Shown one piece after another: positions 41,991 to 52,533 of a stretch of 55,588 bases of DNA (position 1 is its first letter; every line of letters begins with the position of its first letter). Below the pieces are notes generated by a model, which saw only the letters and a program-made list of their open reading frames with translations, did not search any database and had not been told where the DNA came from. Source of the DNA: Pseudomonadota bacterium (GTDB taxonomy: Bacteria > Pseudomonadota > Gammaproteobacteria > Burkholderiales > JABEVD01); the NCBI GenBank assembly GCA_021835845.1, contig JAKBJU010000017.1, positions 1 to 55,588 of the forward strand, written 5' to 3'. Both the position numbers and the translations under genes were made by a program.

Positions 41991-42781
41991 GAATCGCAAT
42001 TGGAATCGAATACGATGGGAGCAGTTTCCATGGCTGGCAGAGCCAGCCTTTCGGCTGCACGCTCCAGGATGCGGTCGAAGCTGCAGTCTCAGGCATAGCC
42101 GGGAAAAAGACCGGGATTTCAGCCGCCGGAAGAACCGACAAGGGCGTGCATGCCCTGGCGCAGGTGGCGCATTTCGATACCGATGCGAACAGGCCGCTCC
42201 AGGCCTGGGTGCGGGGCGTCAACAGCCTTCTGCCGGAAGGCATTGCCGTGATCTGGGCGAGTTTCGTCGGGGAAGAATTTCACGCAAGGCATTGCGCCCT
42301 TTATCGCAGATACCGCTACCTTCTGCTCAATCATCCCGTTCGCCCGGGTCTTTCCAGCGGCAAGGTCGGCTGGTGCCACCAGATGCTCGATCTCGAAAGC
42401 ATGCGGGAGGGGGCGGATCATCTGCTCGGCGAACACGATTTCAGCGCCTTCCGGGCTGCGGAATGTCAGGCGAATTCGCCCATTCGGGAGCTTCGCGAGA
42501 TCCGCATCGAAAGGCACGGTCGGCTCTTCGTTTTCGATATCAGCGCCAATGCCTTCTTGCACCACATGGTGAGAAACATCGTGGGGAGCCTGGTTTTTGT
42601 CGGCATGGGAAAATTCGGGCCGGGATGGATGGGCGAATTGCTCGCTTCCCGAAACAGAACCCTGGCCGCTCCGACGTTTTCGCCCTGCGGCCTTTATCTT
42701 GCCGAAGTGGGCTATGATCCGAAATGGGGCCTGCCAGAGCCTGCCGATTTCGGGACGCAAAATTTTTTGGGGAGAGCATGA
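41987..42781 (+). CDS. truA: tRNA pseudouridine(38-40) synthase
   Basis: TruA modifies U38-U40 in the tRNA anticodon arm. The 264-residue protein begins RIAIGIEYDGSSFHGWQ and has the catalytic Asp in AAGRTDKGVHAL, plus NAFLHHMVRNIVG. The start codon is GTG at 41987, overlapping the previous stop as GTGA. The stop overlaps trpF. Confidence 0.95.
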   Translation: MRIAIGIEYDGSSFHGWQSQPFGCTLQDAVEAAVSGIAGKKTGISAAGRTDKGVHALAQVAHFDTDANRPLQAWVRGVNSLLPEGIAVIWASFVGEEFHARHCALYRRYRYLLLNHPVRPGLSSGKVGWCHQMLDLESMREGADHLLGEHDFSAFRAAECQANSPIRELREIRIERHGRLFVFDISANAFLHHMVRNIVGSLVFVGMGKFGPGWMGELLASRNRTLAAPTFSPCGLYLAEVGYDPKWGLPEPADFGTQNFLGRA

Positions 42782-43398
42782 AGCCGGTCAAGATATGCGG
42801 AATCACCCGGGTTCAGGATGCGCTGGCGGCAGCCCATGCCGGCGTTCATGCAATAGGGCTAGTCTTCTACGAAAAGAGCCCGCGCCATGTCGACTTGGAT
42901 CGGGCGATCGAGATCGCGAAGGCGCTTCCGCCCTTTATCAGCGCGGTGGGTCTTTTCGTGAATCCCGGTCGGGGCGAGGTCGAGAAAGTGCTTTCAAGTC
43001 TCCATCTCGACCTGCTCCAGTTCCATGGCGACGAGCCCGAGCCCTTCTGCAGCAGCTTTTCCGTGCCCTATATCAAGGCGGCGAGAGTCAAACCCGGTCT
43101 CGATTTGGTACAATACGCAGCCGGCTATCCGTCAGCCAAGGGGATTTTGCTGGATGCCTTTGTCGAAGGCTCACGCGGCGGAACCGGACAGGTGTTCGAC
43201 TGGGACCTGATTCCGGGCAATCTGCCTTTGCCCCTGATACTCTCTGGAGGGCTCGATCCCGGCAACGTGGCCGATGCGATCATGCGGGTCGATCCATGGG
43301 CGGTGGATGTGAGCAGCGGGGTGGAATCTTCCAAAGGGATCAAGGATGCGGCCAGGATTGCTGCTTTCATGCAAGGAGTGAGAAAAGCTGATGTATGA
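42778..43398 (+). CDS. trpF: phosphoribosylanthranilate isomerase
   Basis: TrpF performs the third step of tryptophan synthesis. It has 206 residues in a TIM barrel, beginning [11 protein letters not shown] with the catalytic Cys, and with LQFHGDE, the general-acid Asp in [17 protein letters not shown] and DVSSGVE. It overlaps truA (ATGA) and trpB (eight bases). Confidence 0.96.
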   Translation: MKPVKICGITRVQDALAAAHAGVHAIGLVFYEKSPRHVDLDRAIEIAKALPPFISAVGLFVNPGRGEVEKVLSSLHLDLLQFHGDEPEPFCSSFSVPYIKAARVKPGLDLVQYAAGYPSAKGILLDAFVEGSRGGTGQVFDWDLIPGNLPLPLILSGGLDPGNVADAIMRVDPWAVDVSSGVESSKGIKDAARIAAFMQGVRKADV

Positions 43399-44584
43399 TT
43401 TTCCGGACAGCCGAGGCCATTTCGGCCCGTACGGCGGCATCTTTGTCGGCGAGACATTGATGGAAGCCATCGAGGAATTGCGCGCGGTTTACGCGCGCTA
43501 CAGGAACGATCCCGACTTCATGGCGGAATTCGAGCATGAGCTCAAGCATTACGTCGGCCGTCCGAGCCCGATCTATCATGCCAGGCGCTGGTCGGAGCAT
43601 CTTGGCGGGGCGCAGATCCTCCTGAAAAGGGAGGATCTCAACCATACCGGCGCGCACAAGGTGAACAACACCATAGGCCAGGCGATGCTCGCCCGGCGCA
43701 TGGGCAAGAAGCGGGTGATCGCTGAAACCGGTGCGGGCCAGCATGGCGTGGCGACGGCGACGGTGGCGGCGCGCTACGGCATGGAATGCGTGGTTTACAT
43801 GGGGGCGGAGGACGTCAGGCGCCAGGCGCCGAACGTTTTCAGGATGAAGCTTCTGGGCGCCACAGTGGTTCCGGTCGAGAGCGGATCGAAAACGCTGAAG
43901 GATGCGATGAACGAAGCGATGCGCGACTGGGTGACCAACGTTGAAAGCACTTTCTACATCATCGGCACGGTTGCAGGCCCCCATCCCTATCCCATGATGG
44001 TCAGGGATTTCCAATCCGTGATCGGCAGGGAAGCGAAAATCCAGATGATGGAGTCCTTCGGCAGGCAGCCGGACAGACTGATCGCCTGCGTGGGAGGGGG
44101 CTCGAATGCAATCGGCCTGTTTTATCCCTATATCGGGGACGAGTCCGTGCGCATGACGGGAGTCGAGGCGGCAGGAGACGGCATCGAAACCGGCAGGCAT
44201 GCCGCCCCGCTTTGCGCAGGAAAGCCCGGGGTGCTGCACGGCAATCGGACCTATCTGATGCAGGACGAGAACGGCCAGATCTCGGACACGCATTCGATTT
44301 CCGCCGGACTCGATTATCCCGGGGTGGGGCCGGAGCACGCCTGGCTCAAGGACACGGGACGCGCCGATTACGCTGCGGTTACGGACAGCGAGGCGCTGGA
44401 AGCGTTTCATGCGCTTTGCCGGTATGAGGGAATCATCCCGGCCCTGGAATCGAGCCATGCGCTTGCCCATGCGGCGAAGATCGCCCCGGCGATGGACAAG
44501 GACCAGCTGCTTCTCGTCAATCTCTCGGGGCGGGGCGACAAGGACATCAACACCGTCGCACAGCATGCGGGGATCAAGCTGTAG
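43391..44584 (+). CDS. trpB: tryptophan synthase beta chain
   Basis: TrpB joins indole and serine using PLP. The 397-residue protein has the PLP Lys in [19 protein letters not shown], the phosphate loop GGGSNAIG and the conserved C-terminal PALESSHA. The partner trpA is normally the next gene, but here hicAB and an endonuclease remnant lie between them. hicA starts one base after the trpB stop. Confidence 0.97.
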   Translation: MYDFPDSRGHFGPYGGIFVGETLMEAIEELRAVYARYRNDPDFMAEFEHELKHYVGRPSPIYHARRWSEHLGGAQILLKREDLNHTGAHKVNNTIGQAMLARRMGKKRVIAETGAGQHGVATATVAARYGMECVVYMGAEDVRRQAPNVFRMKLLGATVVPVESGSKTLKDAMNEAMRDWVTNVESTFYIIGTVAGPHPYPMMVRDFQSVIGREAKIQMMESFGRQPDRLIACVGGGSNAIGLFYPYIGDESVRMTGVEAAGDGIETGRHAAPLCAGKPGVLHGNRTYLMQDENGQISDTHSISAGLDYPGVGPEHAWLKDTGRADYAAVTDSEALEAFHALCRYEGIIPALESSHALAHAAKIAPAMDKDQLLLVNLSGRGDKDINTVAQHAGIKL

Positions 44585-44585
44585 A

Positions 44586-44834
44586 ATGGGAAAACAACAG
44601 AAGCTTCTGCTTCAGATATTGCGCGGCACCTCGGACAGCAATACCGCGTTTGAAGATTTGTGCGGCTTGTTGTGCTCCCTGGGATTTGAAAGGAAAACTC
44701 GCGACAGCCACCATGTTTTCAAGAAACCCGGAGTGGCCGAATTGATTAATTTGCAGAAGGATGGTGCTCAGGCCAAGGTATATCAGGTTAGACAGGTTCG
44801 CGCCGTGATACTGAAGTATCGCTTGGGAGATTGA
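44586..44834 (+). CDS. hicA: HicA-family mRNA interferase toxin
   Basis: The 82-residue protein is of the HicA type: an alpha/beta double-stranded-RNA-binding-like fold with the active-site His in SHHVFKKPG (42/43). It begins MGKQQKLLLQILRG, a little longer at the N-terminus than many HicA proteins. HicA cleaves mRNA and is held inactive by HicB. GC content is visibly lower than in the flanking trp genes, suggesting horizontal gain. It is inserted directly after trpB. Confidence 0.85.
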   Translation: MGKQQKLLLQILRGTSDSNTAFEDLCGLLCSLGFERKTRDSHHVFKKPGVAELINLQKDGAQAKVYQVRQVRAVILKYRLGD

Positions 44835-44837
44835 AGC

Positions 44838-45050
44838 ATGCAAAAGTATGAAATTATTATTTACTGGAGCGACGAAGATCAGGTGTTTGTCGCGGATGTC
44901 CCTGAACTTCCGGGGTGCATGGCGCATGGGAATACGCAGGAAGATGCGCTGATGAATGCCAAGCAGGCTGTCCTCCTGTGGATCGAAACTGCTCAGGAAT
45001 CAGGCGATCTTGTGCCTGAACCCAAGGGTCACCGATTGATGTTTGCTTGA
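44838..45050 (+). CDS. hicB: HicB-family antitoxin
   Basis: The 70-residue protein begins MQKYEIIIYWSDEDQVFVAD and has the HicB core VPELPGCMAHGNTQEDALMNAK. It is the short form with no C-terminal DNA-binding helix-turn-helix or ribbon-helix, so autoregulation would need another factor. It starts three bases after hicA, in the common toxin-first order. Confidence 0.85.
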   Translation: MQKYEIIIYWSDEDQVFVADVPELPGCMAHGNTQEDALMNAKQAVLLWIETAQESGDLVPEPKGHRLMFA

Positions 45051-45051
45051 T

Positions 45052-45205
45052 ATGGCTATTCCCGATTTTCAGACGCTGATGTTGCCGCTGCTGGATTTTT
45101 GGCGAGTTACTTGCACAATTGATAATTGACTACAATCTTGCGGTTTCGACCATTGCAACTTATGAAATCAAGCGGGTCGATTCCGATTACTTTATCGAAG
45201 AATAA
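45052..45205 (+). pseudogene. remnant of an Mrr-type restriction endonuclease gene
   Basis: An ATG at 45052 reads MAIPDFQTLMLPLLDF, the usual N-terminus of Mrr-like proteins, and stops at 45129. In a different frame, 45128-45205 reads DYNLAVSTIATYEIKRVDSD plus YFIEE-stop, the usual Mrr C-terminus. The whole DNA-recognition and nuclease middle is deleted with a frame change at the join near 45100-45125. The remnant ends three bases before trpA. Identification rests on family memory of both ends in the right order. Confidence 0.7.
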
Positions 45206-45207
45206 CT

Positions 45208-46020
45208 ATGTCACGCATTGAATCGACATTCGGCCACTTAAATGGGCTGGGCAGGAAGGCCCTGATTCCCTTCATCACTGCGGGCGACCCGCATCCCGCC
45301 ATGACGGTCTCCCTGATGCATGCGCTGGTGGATGCGGGGGCGGACATCATCGAGCTCGGCGTTCCATTCTCAGACCCCATGTCGGACGGTCAGGTGATCC
45401 AGCGCGCTTCCGAAAGGGCGCTGAAATCGGGCACTTCGCTGAAAGGCATCCTCGGGATGGTGCTCGAATTCAGGAAGCGGGACGAGCATACGCCGGTGGT
45501 GCTGATGGGCTATTTGAATCCTTTCGAAGCCATGGGTTACGGCAAATTCGCCCATGAGGCGAAGCGGGCGGGTGTGGATGGAGTGCTGACCGTCGACTGC
45601 CCGCCGGAGGAAGCGGGGGAATTGCTGGAGGCGCTCTCCGCCGAGGGGATCGAGCCGATTTTCCTGCTCTCTCCCACCACCTCGAAGGAGCGCATCGGAA
45701 AGATTGCCAAATTTGCATCGGGCTATGTCTATTATGTCTCGTTGAAAGGCGTGACTGGCGCGACCCATCTCGATTTTTCGGAAATCGAGGCGAGGGTCGC
45801 GGCAATCAGGAAGGAAATCGACCTGCCTGTCTGCGTCGGTTTCGGTATCCGCGACGAACAAACCGCAAGATCCGCATCGGGAATCGCTGACGGGGTGGTG
45901 ATAGGCAGCCGGATCGTGCAGGAAATCGAAAATTCGGACAAGGAATCCGTTGCGAGGAACGTTTCGGCATTCGTGGCCGCGATGCGCAACGCGATAGACG
46001 GGAAAAGGGAACCCACATGA
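45208..46020 (+). CDS. trpA: tryptophan synthase alpha chain
   Basis: TrpA releases indole from indole-glycerol phosphate. The 270-residue protein has the catalytic Glu in [16 protein letters not shown], the catalytic Asp in [11 protein letters not shown], loop 6 around VTGATHLD, and [10 protein letters not shown]. It is separated from trpB by about 620 bp of acquired DNA. Its message must come by read-through from trpB or from a promoter in the remnant; a TTGATAATT stretch at 45119-45127 is AT-rich but not a clear promoter. It overlaps accD (ATGA). Confidence 0.97.
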   Translation: MSRIESTFGHLNGLGRKALIPFITAGDPHPAMTVSLMHALVDAGADIIELGVPFSDPMSDGQVIQRASERALKSGTSLKGILGMVLEFRKRDEHTPVVLMGYLNPFEAMGYGKFAHEAKRAGVDGVLTVDCPPEEAGELLEALSAEGIEPIFLLSPTTSKERIGKIAKFASGYVYYVSLKGVTGATHLDFSEIEARVAAIRKEIDLPVCVGFGIRDEQTARSASGIADGVVIGSRIVQEIENSDKESVARNVSAFVAAMRNAIDGKREPT

Positions 46021-46889
46021 GCTGGTTTGAAAAACTGCTGCCGCCAAAGATCAAGCGCAAGGAAGAGAGTGACACCAGAAAGATCGTCCCTGAGGGGCTG
46101 TGGAGCAAATGCGCGAGCTGCGAGGCCGTGCTTTATTACTCCGATCTTGAAAACAACCTGAACGTTTGCCCGAAATGCAATTTCCACAACAGGCTGGGCG
46201 CAAGGACCAGGCTGGAACTCCTGCTCGACCCCGAGCATCGCTACGAGATCGGAATGGAAATCAGGCCGCTGGACAGCCTCAAGTTCAAGGACGGCAAGCG
46301 CTATCCCGACAGGCTCAAGGCGGCGCAGGAGGAAACCGGCGAGGACGATGCGTTGATCGTGATGGCCGGAAGCATCAACACCGTGCCGCTGGTTGCCGCC
46401 GCATTCGAATTCAAGTTCATGGGGGGGTCGATGGGCTCCGTGGTCGGGGAGCGTTTCGTCAGAGGCGTTGAAGTCGCGATCGAGCAGAAAATGCCTTTCG
46501 TCGTGTTCAGCGCGAGCGGCGGAGCGAGGATGCAGGAAGGCCTGCTTTCATTGATGCAGATGGCCAAGACCACTGCCGCGCTCACCCGCCTTGCGGGAGA
46601 GGGGCTGCCCTTCATCTCCGTTCTGACCGACCCCACCATGGGCGGCGTGTCGGCGAGCTTCGCGATGATAGGGGATGTGGTGATCGCCGAGCCAGGCGCG
46701 CTCATCGGCTTCGCAGGACCCAGAGTGATCGAGCAGACGGTGCGCGAAGTGCTCCCTGAAGGATTCCAGCGCGCGGAATTTCTGCTCGAGCACGGTGCAA
46801 TCGACATGATCGTGGACAGAAGGCAAATGCGCGACAAGCTGGTCAGCCTCGTCACGCTCATGATGAAGCAGCCTGCAGTGAATGCCTGA
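46017..46889 (+). CDS. accD: acetyl-CoA carboxylase carboxyltransferase beta subunit
   Basis: AccD transfers the carboxyl group from biotin to acetyl-CoA at the start of fatty-acid synthesis, together with AccA. The 290-residue protein has the N-terminal zinc ribbon (CASC at about 34 and CPKC at about 56) and the crotonase-fold core with [11 protein letters not shown] and [11 protein letters not shown]. It is coupled to trpA upstream and overlaps folC by eight bases. Confidence 0.97.
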   Translation: MSWFEKLLPPKIKRKEESDTRKIVPEGLWSKCASCEAVLYYSDLENNLNVCPKCNFHNRLGARTRLELLLDPEHRYEIGMEIRPLDSLKFKDGKRYPDRLKAAQEETGEDDALIVMAGSINTVPLVAAAFEFKFMGGSMGSVVGERFVRGVEVAIEQKMPFVVFSASGGARMQEGLLSLMQMAKTTAALTRLAGEGLPFISVLTDPTMGGVSASFAMIGDVVIAEPGALIGFAGPRVIEQTVREVLPEGFQRAEFLLEHGAIDMIVDRRQMRDKLVSLVTLMMKQPAVNA

Positions 46890-48138
46890 TTCCCTCGCGT
46901 CCTGGCTCGATTACATCGAGCAGATTCATCCGAAAACCATAGAAATGGGACTGGACCGCCTGGAGCCGGTGCGCAGGCGCATGGGGCTCTATCCTGAGTT
47001 TCCCATTGTCACGGTAGCCGGAACGAACGGCAAAGGCTCCGCATGCGCCATGCTGGAAGCCATTCTGCGGCAATCCGGGTACAGGGTGGGGTGCTACACT
47101 TCGCCCCACCTGGTGCGGTTCAACGAGCGCATCAGGATATCCGGGGGGGAAGCGGACGATGAAGCGATCGCCATGGCCTTTTCCAGGGTGGAGCAGGCGA
47201 GGGAAGGCGCGAGCCTCACCTATTTCGAGTTTTCCACCCTGGCTGCCGTCCGGCTTTTCGCCGACGAGAAAGTCGATGTCGCGATACTCGAGGTGGGGCT
47301 TGGCGGAAGGCTGGATGCCGTCAACCTCTTCGATGCCGATTGCGCGGTGATCACCGGGATCGATTACGATCACATGGAGTATCTGGGGAATACCAGGGAT
47401 GAGATCGGTTTCGAGAAGGCGGGTATTTTCAGGGGAGGAAAACCCGCAGTCTGCGCCGATTTCGATGCGCCGCATTCGGTTCTGAATCATGCACGGGAAG
47501 TCGGTGCGAAGCTTCTCAGGATAGGCGCCGATTTCGGTTTTTCCCGGAATGAAGATTCATGGGATTATCGCGGGCCCGGGATTTCGAGAAGGCACCTGCC
47601 TTTTCCGGCATTGAGGGGGGCTTTCCAGCTCTCGAACGCTTCCGCAGCGCTTGCCGCGCTGGATGCATTGAACCTCGGTGTCGAGGCAAATGCGATTGCC
47701 GAAGGGCTCTCGAATCTGAAATTGCCGGGGCGCTTCCAGATTCTTCCGGGAAAGCCCATGGCCGTTCTGGATGTCGCGCACAATCCCCAGGCGGCCGGAA
47801 TGCTCGCGGCAAACCTTGTCGATCTGCCCTGCAATGGGAAAACAGTCGCCATTTTCGGCATGCTCGCCGACAAGGATATCGAGGGTGTGGTGAGCGCGAT
47901 GCAGGCAGGCATCGACGAATGGCTGATCGCGGGGCTGGATGCGCCGAGGGGCGCGGATATCGAAAGGCTTCGGCGCGCCTTTCCCGCCGGGTGCGTCGTG
48001 AAGGCTTTTTCCTCGGTCGGAGAAGCGCGGGATCATGCCTGTGCGACTGCAGCCGAAAATGATAGAATTGTCGTCTTCGGTTCGTTTTACACGGTTGCCG
48101 ATTTCATGAGATCGAACACGCCCGGACAGCGGAGCTAG
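46882..48138 (+). CDS. folC: dihydrofolate/folylpolyglutamate synthase
   Basis: FolC adds glutamate to folates and in bacteria also makes dihydrofolate. The 418-residue Mur-ligase-fold protein has the P-loop [12 protein letters not shown], the [13 protein letters not shown] region and a C-terminal Rossmann-like domain ([12 protein letters not shown]). The accD-folC pairing is conserved. dedD follows after five bases. Confidence 0.95.
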   Translation: MPDSLASWLDYIEQIHPKTIEMGLDRLEPVRRRMGLYPEFPIVTVAGTNGKGSACAMLEAILRQSGYRVGCYTSPHLVRFNERIRISGGEADDEAIAMAFSRVEQAREGASLTYFEFSTLAAVRLFADEKVDVAILEVGLGGRLDAVNLFDADCAVITGIDYDHMEYLGNTRDEIGFEKAGIFRGGKPAVCADFDAPHSVLNHAREVGAKLLRIGADFGFSRNEDSWDYRGPGISRRHLPFPALRGAFQLSNASAALAALDALNLGVEANAIAEGLSNLKLPGRFQILPGKPMAVLDVAHNPQAAGMLAANLVDLPCNGKTVAIFGMLADKDIEGVVSAMQAGIDEWLIAGLDAPRGADIERLRRAFPAGCVVKAFSSVGEARDHACATAAENDRIVVFGSFYTVADFMRSNTPGQRS

Positions 48139-48143
48139 AGGAC

Positions 48144-48695
48144 ATGGCGAAACAGAGTGTTTCCGAAGAGGAAATCCAGCTCAGGAAGCGTGCAAGAAGG
48201 AGGCTGGTCGGTGCGATTGCGCTGGCGGTCCTGGCTGCCATCTTCTTGCCCATGGTTTTCGACGACCAGGCGAAGCCCGTTGGCAACGTCCAGATCCAGA
48301 TTCCTGACGAAAAGACTGCATCCCCTTTCCAGCCCGAAATTCAGCCCGTCTCTGCGCCGGCTCCGGTAGCGGCGCCTGTGTCGGCGCCCGTGGCCGCGCT
48401 GCAAAAGCCGCAGCAACCCGCGCCGCAGAAGCCGGTCCAGCCGAAACTTCCCGCAAAGCAAGCAAAGAAGCCTGAAAGCCAGGCCTATGTGGTCCAGCTC
48501 GGCGTGTTCTCGAATGCCGCGAATGTCAAGGATCTCAGGGCGAAGCTTTCGGCTTCTGGCATCAAAACCTCGGTGGAATCTGCTGGAGGCAAGATGCGGG
48601 TGTACGCGGGGCCCTATGCCAGCCGGGCTGCGGCGGATGCTGCGCATGGGAAGATCGCGAAATTGAAGCTGGATGGAGTCGTCAAAGCCAAATAG
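48144..48695 (+). CDS. dedD: SPOR-domain division protein DedD
   Basis: The 183-residue bitopic membrane protein has a short cytosolic N-terminus, one helix (LVGAIALAVLAAIFLPMVF, about 20-38), a Pro/Ala/Gln-rich linker and a C-terminal SPOR domain (YVVQLGVFSNAANVKDL from about 112). SPOR domains bind denuded peptidoglycan at the septum. The position between folC and cvpA is conserved. Confidence 0.9.
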   Translation: MAKQSVSEEEIQLRKRARRRLVGAIALAVLAAIFLPMVFDDQAKPVGNVQIQIPDEKTASPFQPEIQPVSAPAPVAAPVSAPVAALQKPQQPAPQKPVQPKLPAKQAKKPESQAYVVQLGVFSNAANVKDLRAKLSASGIKTSVESAGGKMRVYAGPYASRAAADAAHGKIAKLKLDGVVKAK

Positions 48696-48698
48696 CTC

Positions 48699-49211
48699 AT
48701 GACGGCGATCGACTACGCTGTATTGCTGATTCTGGCAGTTTCCGTGCTCCTGGGCGTGATGCGCGGCTTCGTGCGGGAGGTCTTGTCGCTTTTGGCATGG
48801 ATTCTCGCCTTCTGGGGTGCGGAGATGTTTTCGCCTGCGTTCTCGGGCATGCTGCCTCAGGCGATATCGGGCGCGCCGCTGCGCATGCTGATTGCCTTTA
48901 CTGCGATCTTTCTGGGCGTGCTGATCGCGGCGGCGCTTGCCGCCAGGCTCTTGTCGGGAATCGTGAAGCGCGCCGGGCTCGGCTGGGTGGACGGGCTGCT
49001 CGGTTCCGCATTCGGCCTGGCGAGAGGCGTGCTGATCGTGCTGGTGCTGGTGCTGCTGTCTGGAATGACTGCCATTCCGGAAAGTTCGCTGTGGAAGCAT
49101 GCCCAGCTTCGCGGAGTGCTGGAGACGGGAGGCGTCATTGCAGGGTCGTGGCTTCCCGGCAGCATCTCGAAGCATGTCCGCTTCGATGGCGGGAAATCAA
49201 ACTACAGGTGA
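48699..49211 (+). CDS. cvpA: CvpA-family membrane protein
   Basis: The 170-residue protein has four hydrophobic helices and begins [31 protein letters not shown]-like, as in CvpA; the GFVREVLSL segment is characteristic. CvpA is needed for colicin V production in E. coli and for envelope resistance in other species. It precedes purF, as in E. coli. Confidence 0.92.
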   Translation: MTAIDYAVLLILAVSVLLGVMRGFVREVLSLLAWILAFWGAEMFSPAFSGMLPQAISGAPLRMLIAFTAIFLGVLIAAALAARLLSGIVKRAGLGWVDGLLGSAFGLARGVLIVLVLVLLSGMTAIPESSLWKHAQLRGVLETGGVIAGSWLPGSISKHVRFDGGKSNYR

Positions 49212-49218
49212 ATCGAAT

Positions 49219-50742
49219 ATGTGTGGAATTTTAGGCATTGTCGCAAAATCGCCCGTCAATCAGGTGCTGTACGACGGCTTGCTGGTATTGCAGCACCGCG
49301 GACAGGATGCCGCGGGAATTGCGACCAGCGAAGGCAGCGTGTTCCACATGCACAAGGGAAACGGTCTGGTGCGCGACGTGTTCAGGACGCGCAACATGCG
49401 TTCCCTGGTGGGCAACATGGGCATCGGCCACGTCAGATATCCGACTGCGGGTTCTTCCGAATCTTCTGCCGAAGCGCAGCCCTTCTACGTCAATTCGCCT
49501 TTCGGCATCGTGCTCGGACACAATGGCAATCTGACCAATGCCGAAGAGCTCAAGGAAGAACTGTTCAGACAGGATCTGCGCCATGTGAACACGAATTCAG
49601 ACTCTGAAGTGCTGCTCAACGTGCTCGCCCACGAACTCCAGGAATGCTCGCTCAACTACGATCTCGATCCCGACATCATCTTTTCCGCAGTTTCCGGCGT
49701 GCACAGAAGGTGCAGGGGGGCCTATGCCGTGGTGGTGATGATCGCAGGCTACGGATTGCTCGCCTTCCGCGACCCCCATGGCATCAGGCCGCTGGTTTTC
49801 GGGAAGAACGAGGCGAAGGAAGGCGTCGAATATCTGGTGGCTTCCGAAAGCGTTGCGCTCGACACCCTGGGATTCAGGCTGATTCGGGATGTCGCGCCAG
49901 GCGAGGCGATCTTCATCGACATCGATGGGAATTTCTACAGCAAGTCCTGCGCGGAACAGGTTTCTCACTATCCCTGCATTTTCGAGTACGTGTATCTCGC
50001 GAGGCCCGATTCGGTCATCGACGGGATATCGGTGTACGAATCGCGCCTGCGCATGGGAGAAAATCTCGCGGACAAGATTCGGGCGATGGAGGATATCGAC
50101 ATCGATGTCGTGATCCCCATTCCGGATTCGAGCCGTCCGAGCGCATTGCAGCTCGCCAACAGGCTGGGGATCGATTTCAGGGAAGGTTTCGTCAAGAACC
50201 GCTATATCGGGCGCACCTTCATCATGCCGGGCCAGGCGATGCGCAAGAAATCCGTCAGGCAGAAGCTCAATGCCATAGGCGTGGAGTTCAAGGGAAAGAA
50301 CGTGATGCTGGTCGACGATTCCATCGTGCGCGGCACGACCAGTCGCGAGATCGTCCAGATGGCGAGGGAAGCTGGTGCGCTGAAAGTCTATTTCGCATCC
50401 GCAGCGCCGCCGGTGCGCTTTCCAAACGTCTACGGGATCGACATGCCGACGAGGAGCGAGCTGATCGCAACCGGGCGCACCGACGAGGAAATTTGCCGGG
50501 AGATCGGCGCTGACAGGGTGATCTACCAGGATATCGAATCGCTCAAGAAGAGCGTGAGGCAGGTCAATCCCGGAGTCTGCAATTTCGAGAGCTCCTGCTT
50601 CGACGGTCACTATATCACCGGGGATGTGACGGCCAGTTATCTTGCCAGCATCGAATCCCAGCGCGACGGAAAAAAGGTTCAGGAATCCGAATCGACGAGC
50701 ACTCAGCTCGATCTCAATCTGGTGAGCGCCGAGGAGAGGTGA
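49219..50742 (+). CDS. purF: amidophosphoribosyltransferase
   Basis: PurF makes phosphoribosylamine, the first committed step of purine synthesis. The 507-residue protein has the N-terminal nucleophile Cys2 (MCGILGIVA, no propeptide), the glutamine amidotransferase domain with GHVRYPTAG, and the phosphoribosyltransferase motif [17 protein letters not shown]. The start at 49219 is set by Cys2; the longer upstream frame is ignored. metZ begins two bases after its stop. Confidence 0.97.
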   Translation: MCGILGIVAKSPVNQVLYDGLLVLQHRGQDAAGIATSEGSVFHMHKGNGLVRDVFRTRNMRSLVGNMGIGHVRYPTAGSSESSAEAQPFYVNSPFGIVLGHNGNLTNAEELKEELFRQDLRHVNTNSDSEVLLNVLAHELQECSLNYDLDPDIIFSAVSGVHRRCRGAYAVVVMIAGYGLLAFRDPHGIRPLVFGKNEAKEGVEYLVASESVALDTLGFRLIRDVAPGEAIFIDIDGNFYSKSCAEQVSHYPCIFEYVYLARPDSVIDGISVYESRLRMGENLADKIRAMEDIDIDVVIPIPDSSRPSALQLANRLGIDFREGFVKNRYIGRTFIMPGQAMRKKSVRQKLNAIGVEFKGKNVMLVDDSIVRGTTSREIVQMAREAGALKVYFASAAPPVRFPNVYGIDMPTRSELIATGRTDEEICREIGADRVIYQDIESLKKSVRQVNPGVCNFESSCFDGHYITGDVTASYLASIESQRDGKKVQESESTSTQLDLNLVSAEER

Positions 50743-50743
50743 C

Positions 50744-51913
50744 ATGGAAGAAGAGTTCGATTTCGAAACGCTCGCGGTGCGATCAGGCATCCACCGCAGC
50801 CAGTTCATGGAGCATTCGGAGGCGCTTTATCTTACCTCCAGCTTCGTTTTCGAGAGCGCAGCGCAGGCTGCGGCCCGGTTCAAGGGGGAAGAGCCCGGAA
50901 ACATCTATGCCCGTTTCACCAATCCCACGGTCACTGCTTTTCAGGAGCGCCTCGCCGCCCTCGAGGGCGCGGAAGCTTGCATTGCGACCGCCTCCGGCAT
51001 GTCGGCGATTCTCTCCTGCGTCATGGGGCTGCTGAGTGCGGGGGATCATATCGTCTCTTCCCGGAGCATCTTCGGCTCGACCGTTCAGCTCTTCGGCAAC
51101 ATCCTGAAGCGCTTCGGCATCGAGACCACCTTCGTCTCAGGAGCCGACGTCTCCGAATGGGAGAAGGCCTGCCTGCCCAACACCAGGCTTTTTTTCGTCG
51201 AGACCCCGTCCAATCCGCTGATGGAACTCTCCGACATTTCGGCGCTTTCGGCTCTGGCAACGAATGCCGGGGCGAAGCTCGCCGTGGACAACTGCTTCTG
51301 CACGCCAGCCATCCAGAAGCCGCTGGAACTCGGCGCGGACATCGTGATCCATTCCGCGACCAAGTACCTGGACGGTCAGGGGCGCGTACTGGGAGGTGCG
51401 GTACTGGGAAGCGCTGAGCTCATGGAGGGCGTCCGAAATTTCCTGAGAACCGCAGGTCCCACGATGAGCGCATTCAATGCCTGGGTTTTTCTCAAGGGGA
51501 TCGAGACCTTGAAGGTCAGGATGGATGCGCAGTCGAAAGCCGCGCTGGAAGTCGCGACCTGGCTCGAAGCCCAGCCGAGAATCAGGCGGGTCTATTATCC
51601 CGGCCTTCCCTCCCATCCGCAGCACGATCTTGCCTTGAGGCAGCAGAAAACGGGCGGTGCGATCGTTTCCTTCGAAGTGGAAGGGGGGCGGGAGGCTGCA
51701 TGGAAGATTGTCGATTCGACCCGGATGATTTCCATCACCGCGAATCTCGGCGACACGAAAACCACCATCACCCATCCCGCGACCACCACCCACGGGCGGA
51801 TTTCCCCCGAGGCGAGGGAAGCCGCCGGAATAGGCGAGGGGCTGCTGCGCCTCGCAGTGGGGCTGGAGTCCGCCGAAGACATCATCAAGGACCTTTCAGC
51901 AGGCCTGGGCTGA
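50744..51913 (+). CDS. metZ: O-succinylhomoserine sulfhydrylase
   Basis: MetZ uses PLP to make homocysteine directly from sulfide and O-succinylhomoserine. The 389-residue Cys/Met-metabolism enzyme has YARFTNPTV, the Tyr/SGM loop (TASGMSAIL) and the PLP Lys in IHSATKYLDGQGR. Adjacency to purF is conserved in betaproteobacteria and supports the sulfhydrylase over cystathionine gamma-synthase, although sequence alone does not settle it. A strong terminator follows. Confidence 0.92.
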   Translation: MEEEFDFETLAVRSGIHRSQFMEHSEALYLTSSFVFESAAQAAARFKGEEPGNIYARFTNPTVTAFQERLAALEGAEACIATASGMSAILSCVMGLLSAGDHIVSSRSIFGSTVQLFGNILKRFGIETTFVSGADVSEWEKACLPNTRLFFVETPSNPLMELSDISALSALATNAGAKLAVDNCFCTPAIQKPLELGADIVIHSATKYLDGQGRVLGGAVLGSAELMEGVRNFLRTAGPTMSAFNAWVFLKGIETLKVRMDAQSKAALEVATWLEAQPRIRRVYYPGLPSHPQHDLALRQQKTGGAIVSFEVEGGREAAWKIVDSTRMISITANLGDTKTTITHPATTTHGRISPEAREAAGIGEGLLRLAVGLESAEDIIKDLSAGLG

Positions 51914-51940
51914 GGCAATCCCGTCGATATGATGCCCCCT

Positions 51941-51974
51941 GTTCAGGGGTTCTGAGGAACCCCTGAACAATTTT
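51941..51974 (+). terminator. Rho-independent terminator after metZ
   Basis: GTTCAGGGGTTC (51941-51952) and GAACCCCTGAAC (51957-51968) form a perfect 12-bp stem with a TGAG loop, followed by AATTTT. It marks the end of the long fimV-to-metZ gene run. Confidence 0.9.
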
Positions 51975-51986
51975 GCGCAGGCGGCA

Positions 51987-52361
51987 TCAATAACCGGTCT
52001 TGCGCCCGGCGATTTCCGGCAGATCGGCGTCCGAGACCAGCGACCAGATCAGCCTGACAATGGTCTCGGATGCAATGATCGTGTGGCTGTTGTTCGAGGC
52101 GAGGAGTTTTTCGCGCAGTTCCCTGCGCACGTCGGGAATGCCGGTCAGGTCGAAGATGATGTCGATCGCATTGCCCATGGCGACGATTTCATCCAGCGAG
52201 ACGACCCCGATGCCTGCCGAGGCGGCCTGCGATTTGGCTGGCGTATCCATGCGCTCTGCGACGCAGGCCAGATTGATGCTCTGCTTCTTTTGCAGCATGG
52301 CGCCCAGAAAAGCCGATCCTATTCTTCCCAGGCCGATGATGGCGATGTTCTGTTTGTGCAT
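51987..52361 (-). CDS. small NAD(P)-binding Rossmann protein, function unknown
   Basis: The 124-residue protein consists of little more than a Rossmann domain: IAIIGLGRIGSAFLGAML is the dinucleotide loop, then VAERMDTP, and an IIFDLTGIPDVR segment like that in homoserine/aspartate dehydrogenases. No catalytic domain follows. The start MHKQNIA at 52361 has a G-run ribosome site; the longer upstream frame is rejected. It may be a regulatory or partial dehydrogenase; no clear partner lies nearby. Confidence 0.7.
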   Translation of the reverse strand: MHKQNIAIIGLGRIGSAFLGAMLQKKQSINLACVAERMDTPAKSQAASAGIGVVSLDEIVAMGNAIDIIFDLTGIPDVRRELREKLLASNNSHTIIASETIVRLIWSLVSDADLPEIAGRKTGY

Positions 52362-52533
52362 GATCCCCCCGAATTGATTGTTATAGTTGGCGACTTGCCG
52401 CGAACAGTATATAAAAATCCTGCGGATCAGGCACGATTTCCTGAAGCCGGATGGATGGGGCTTGACAGGGAACATCCCTGCTCGTGTCGCGGTTTTCATT
52501 TATACTGGCATTTTACGTGAGATTTTTTCGCCC

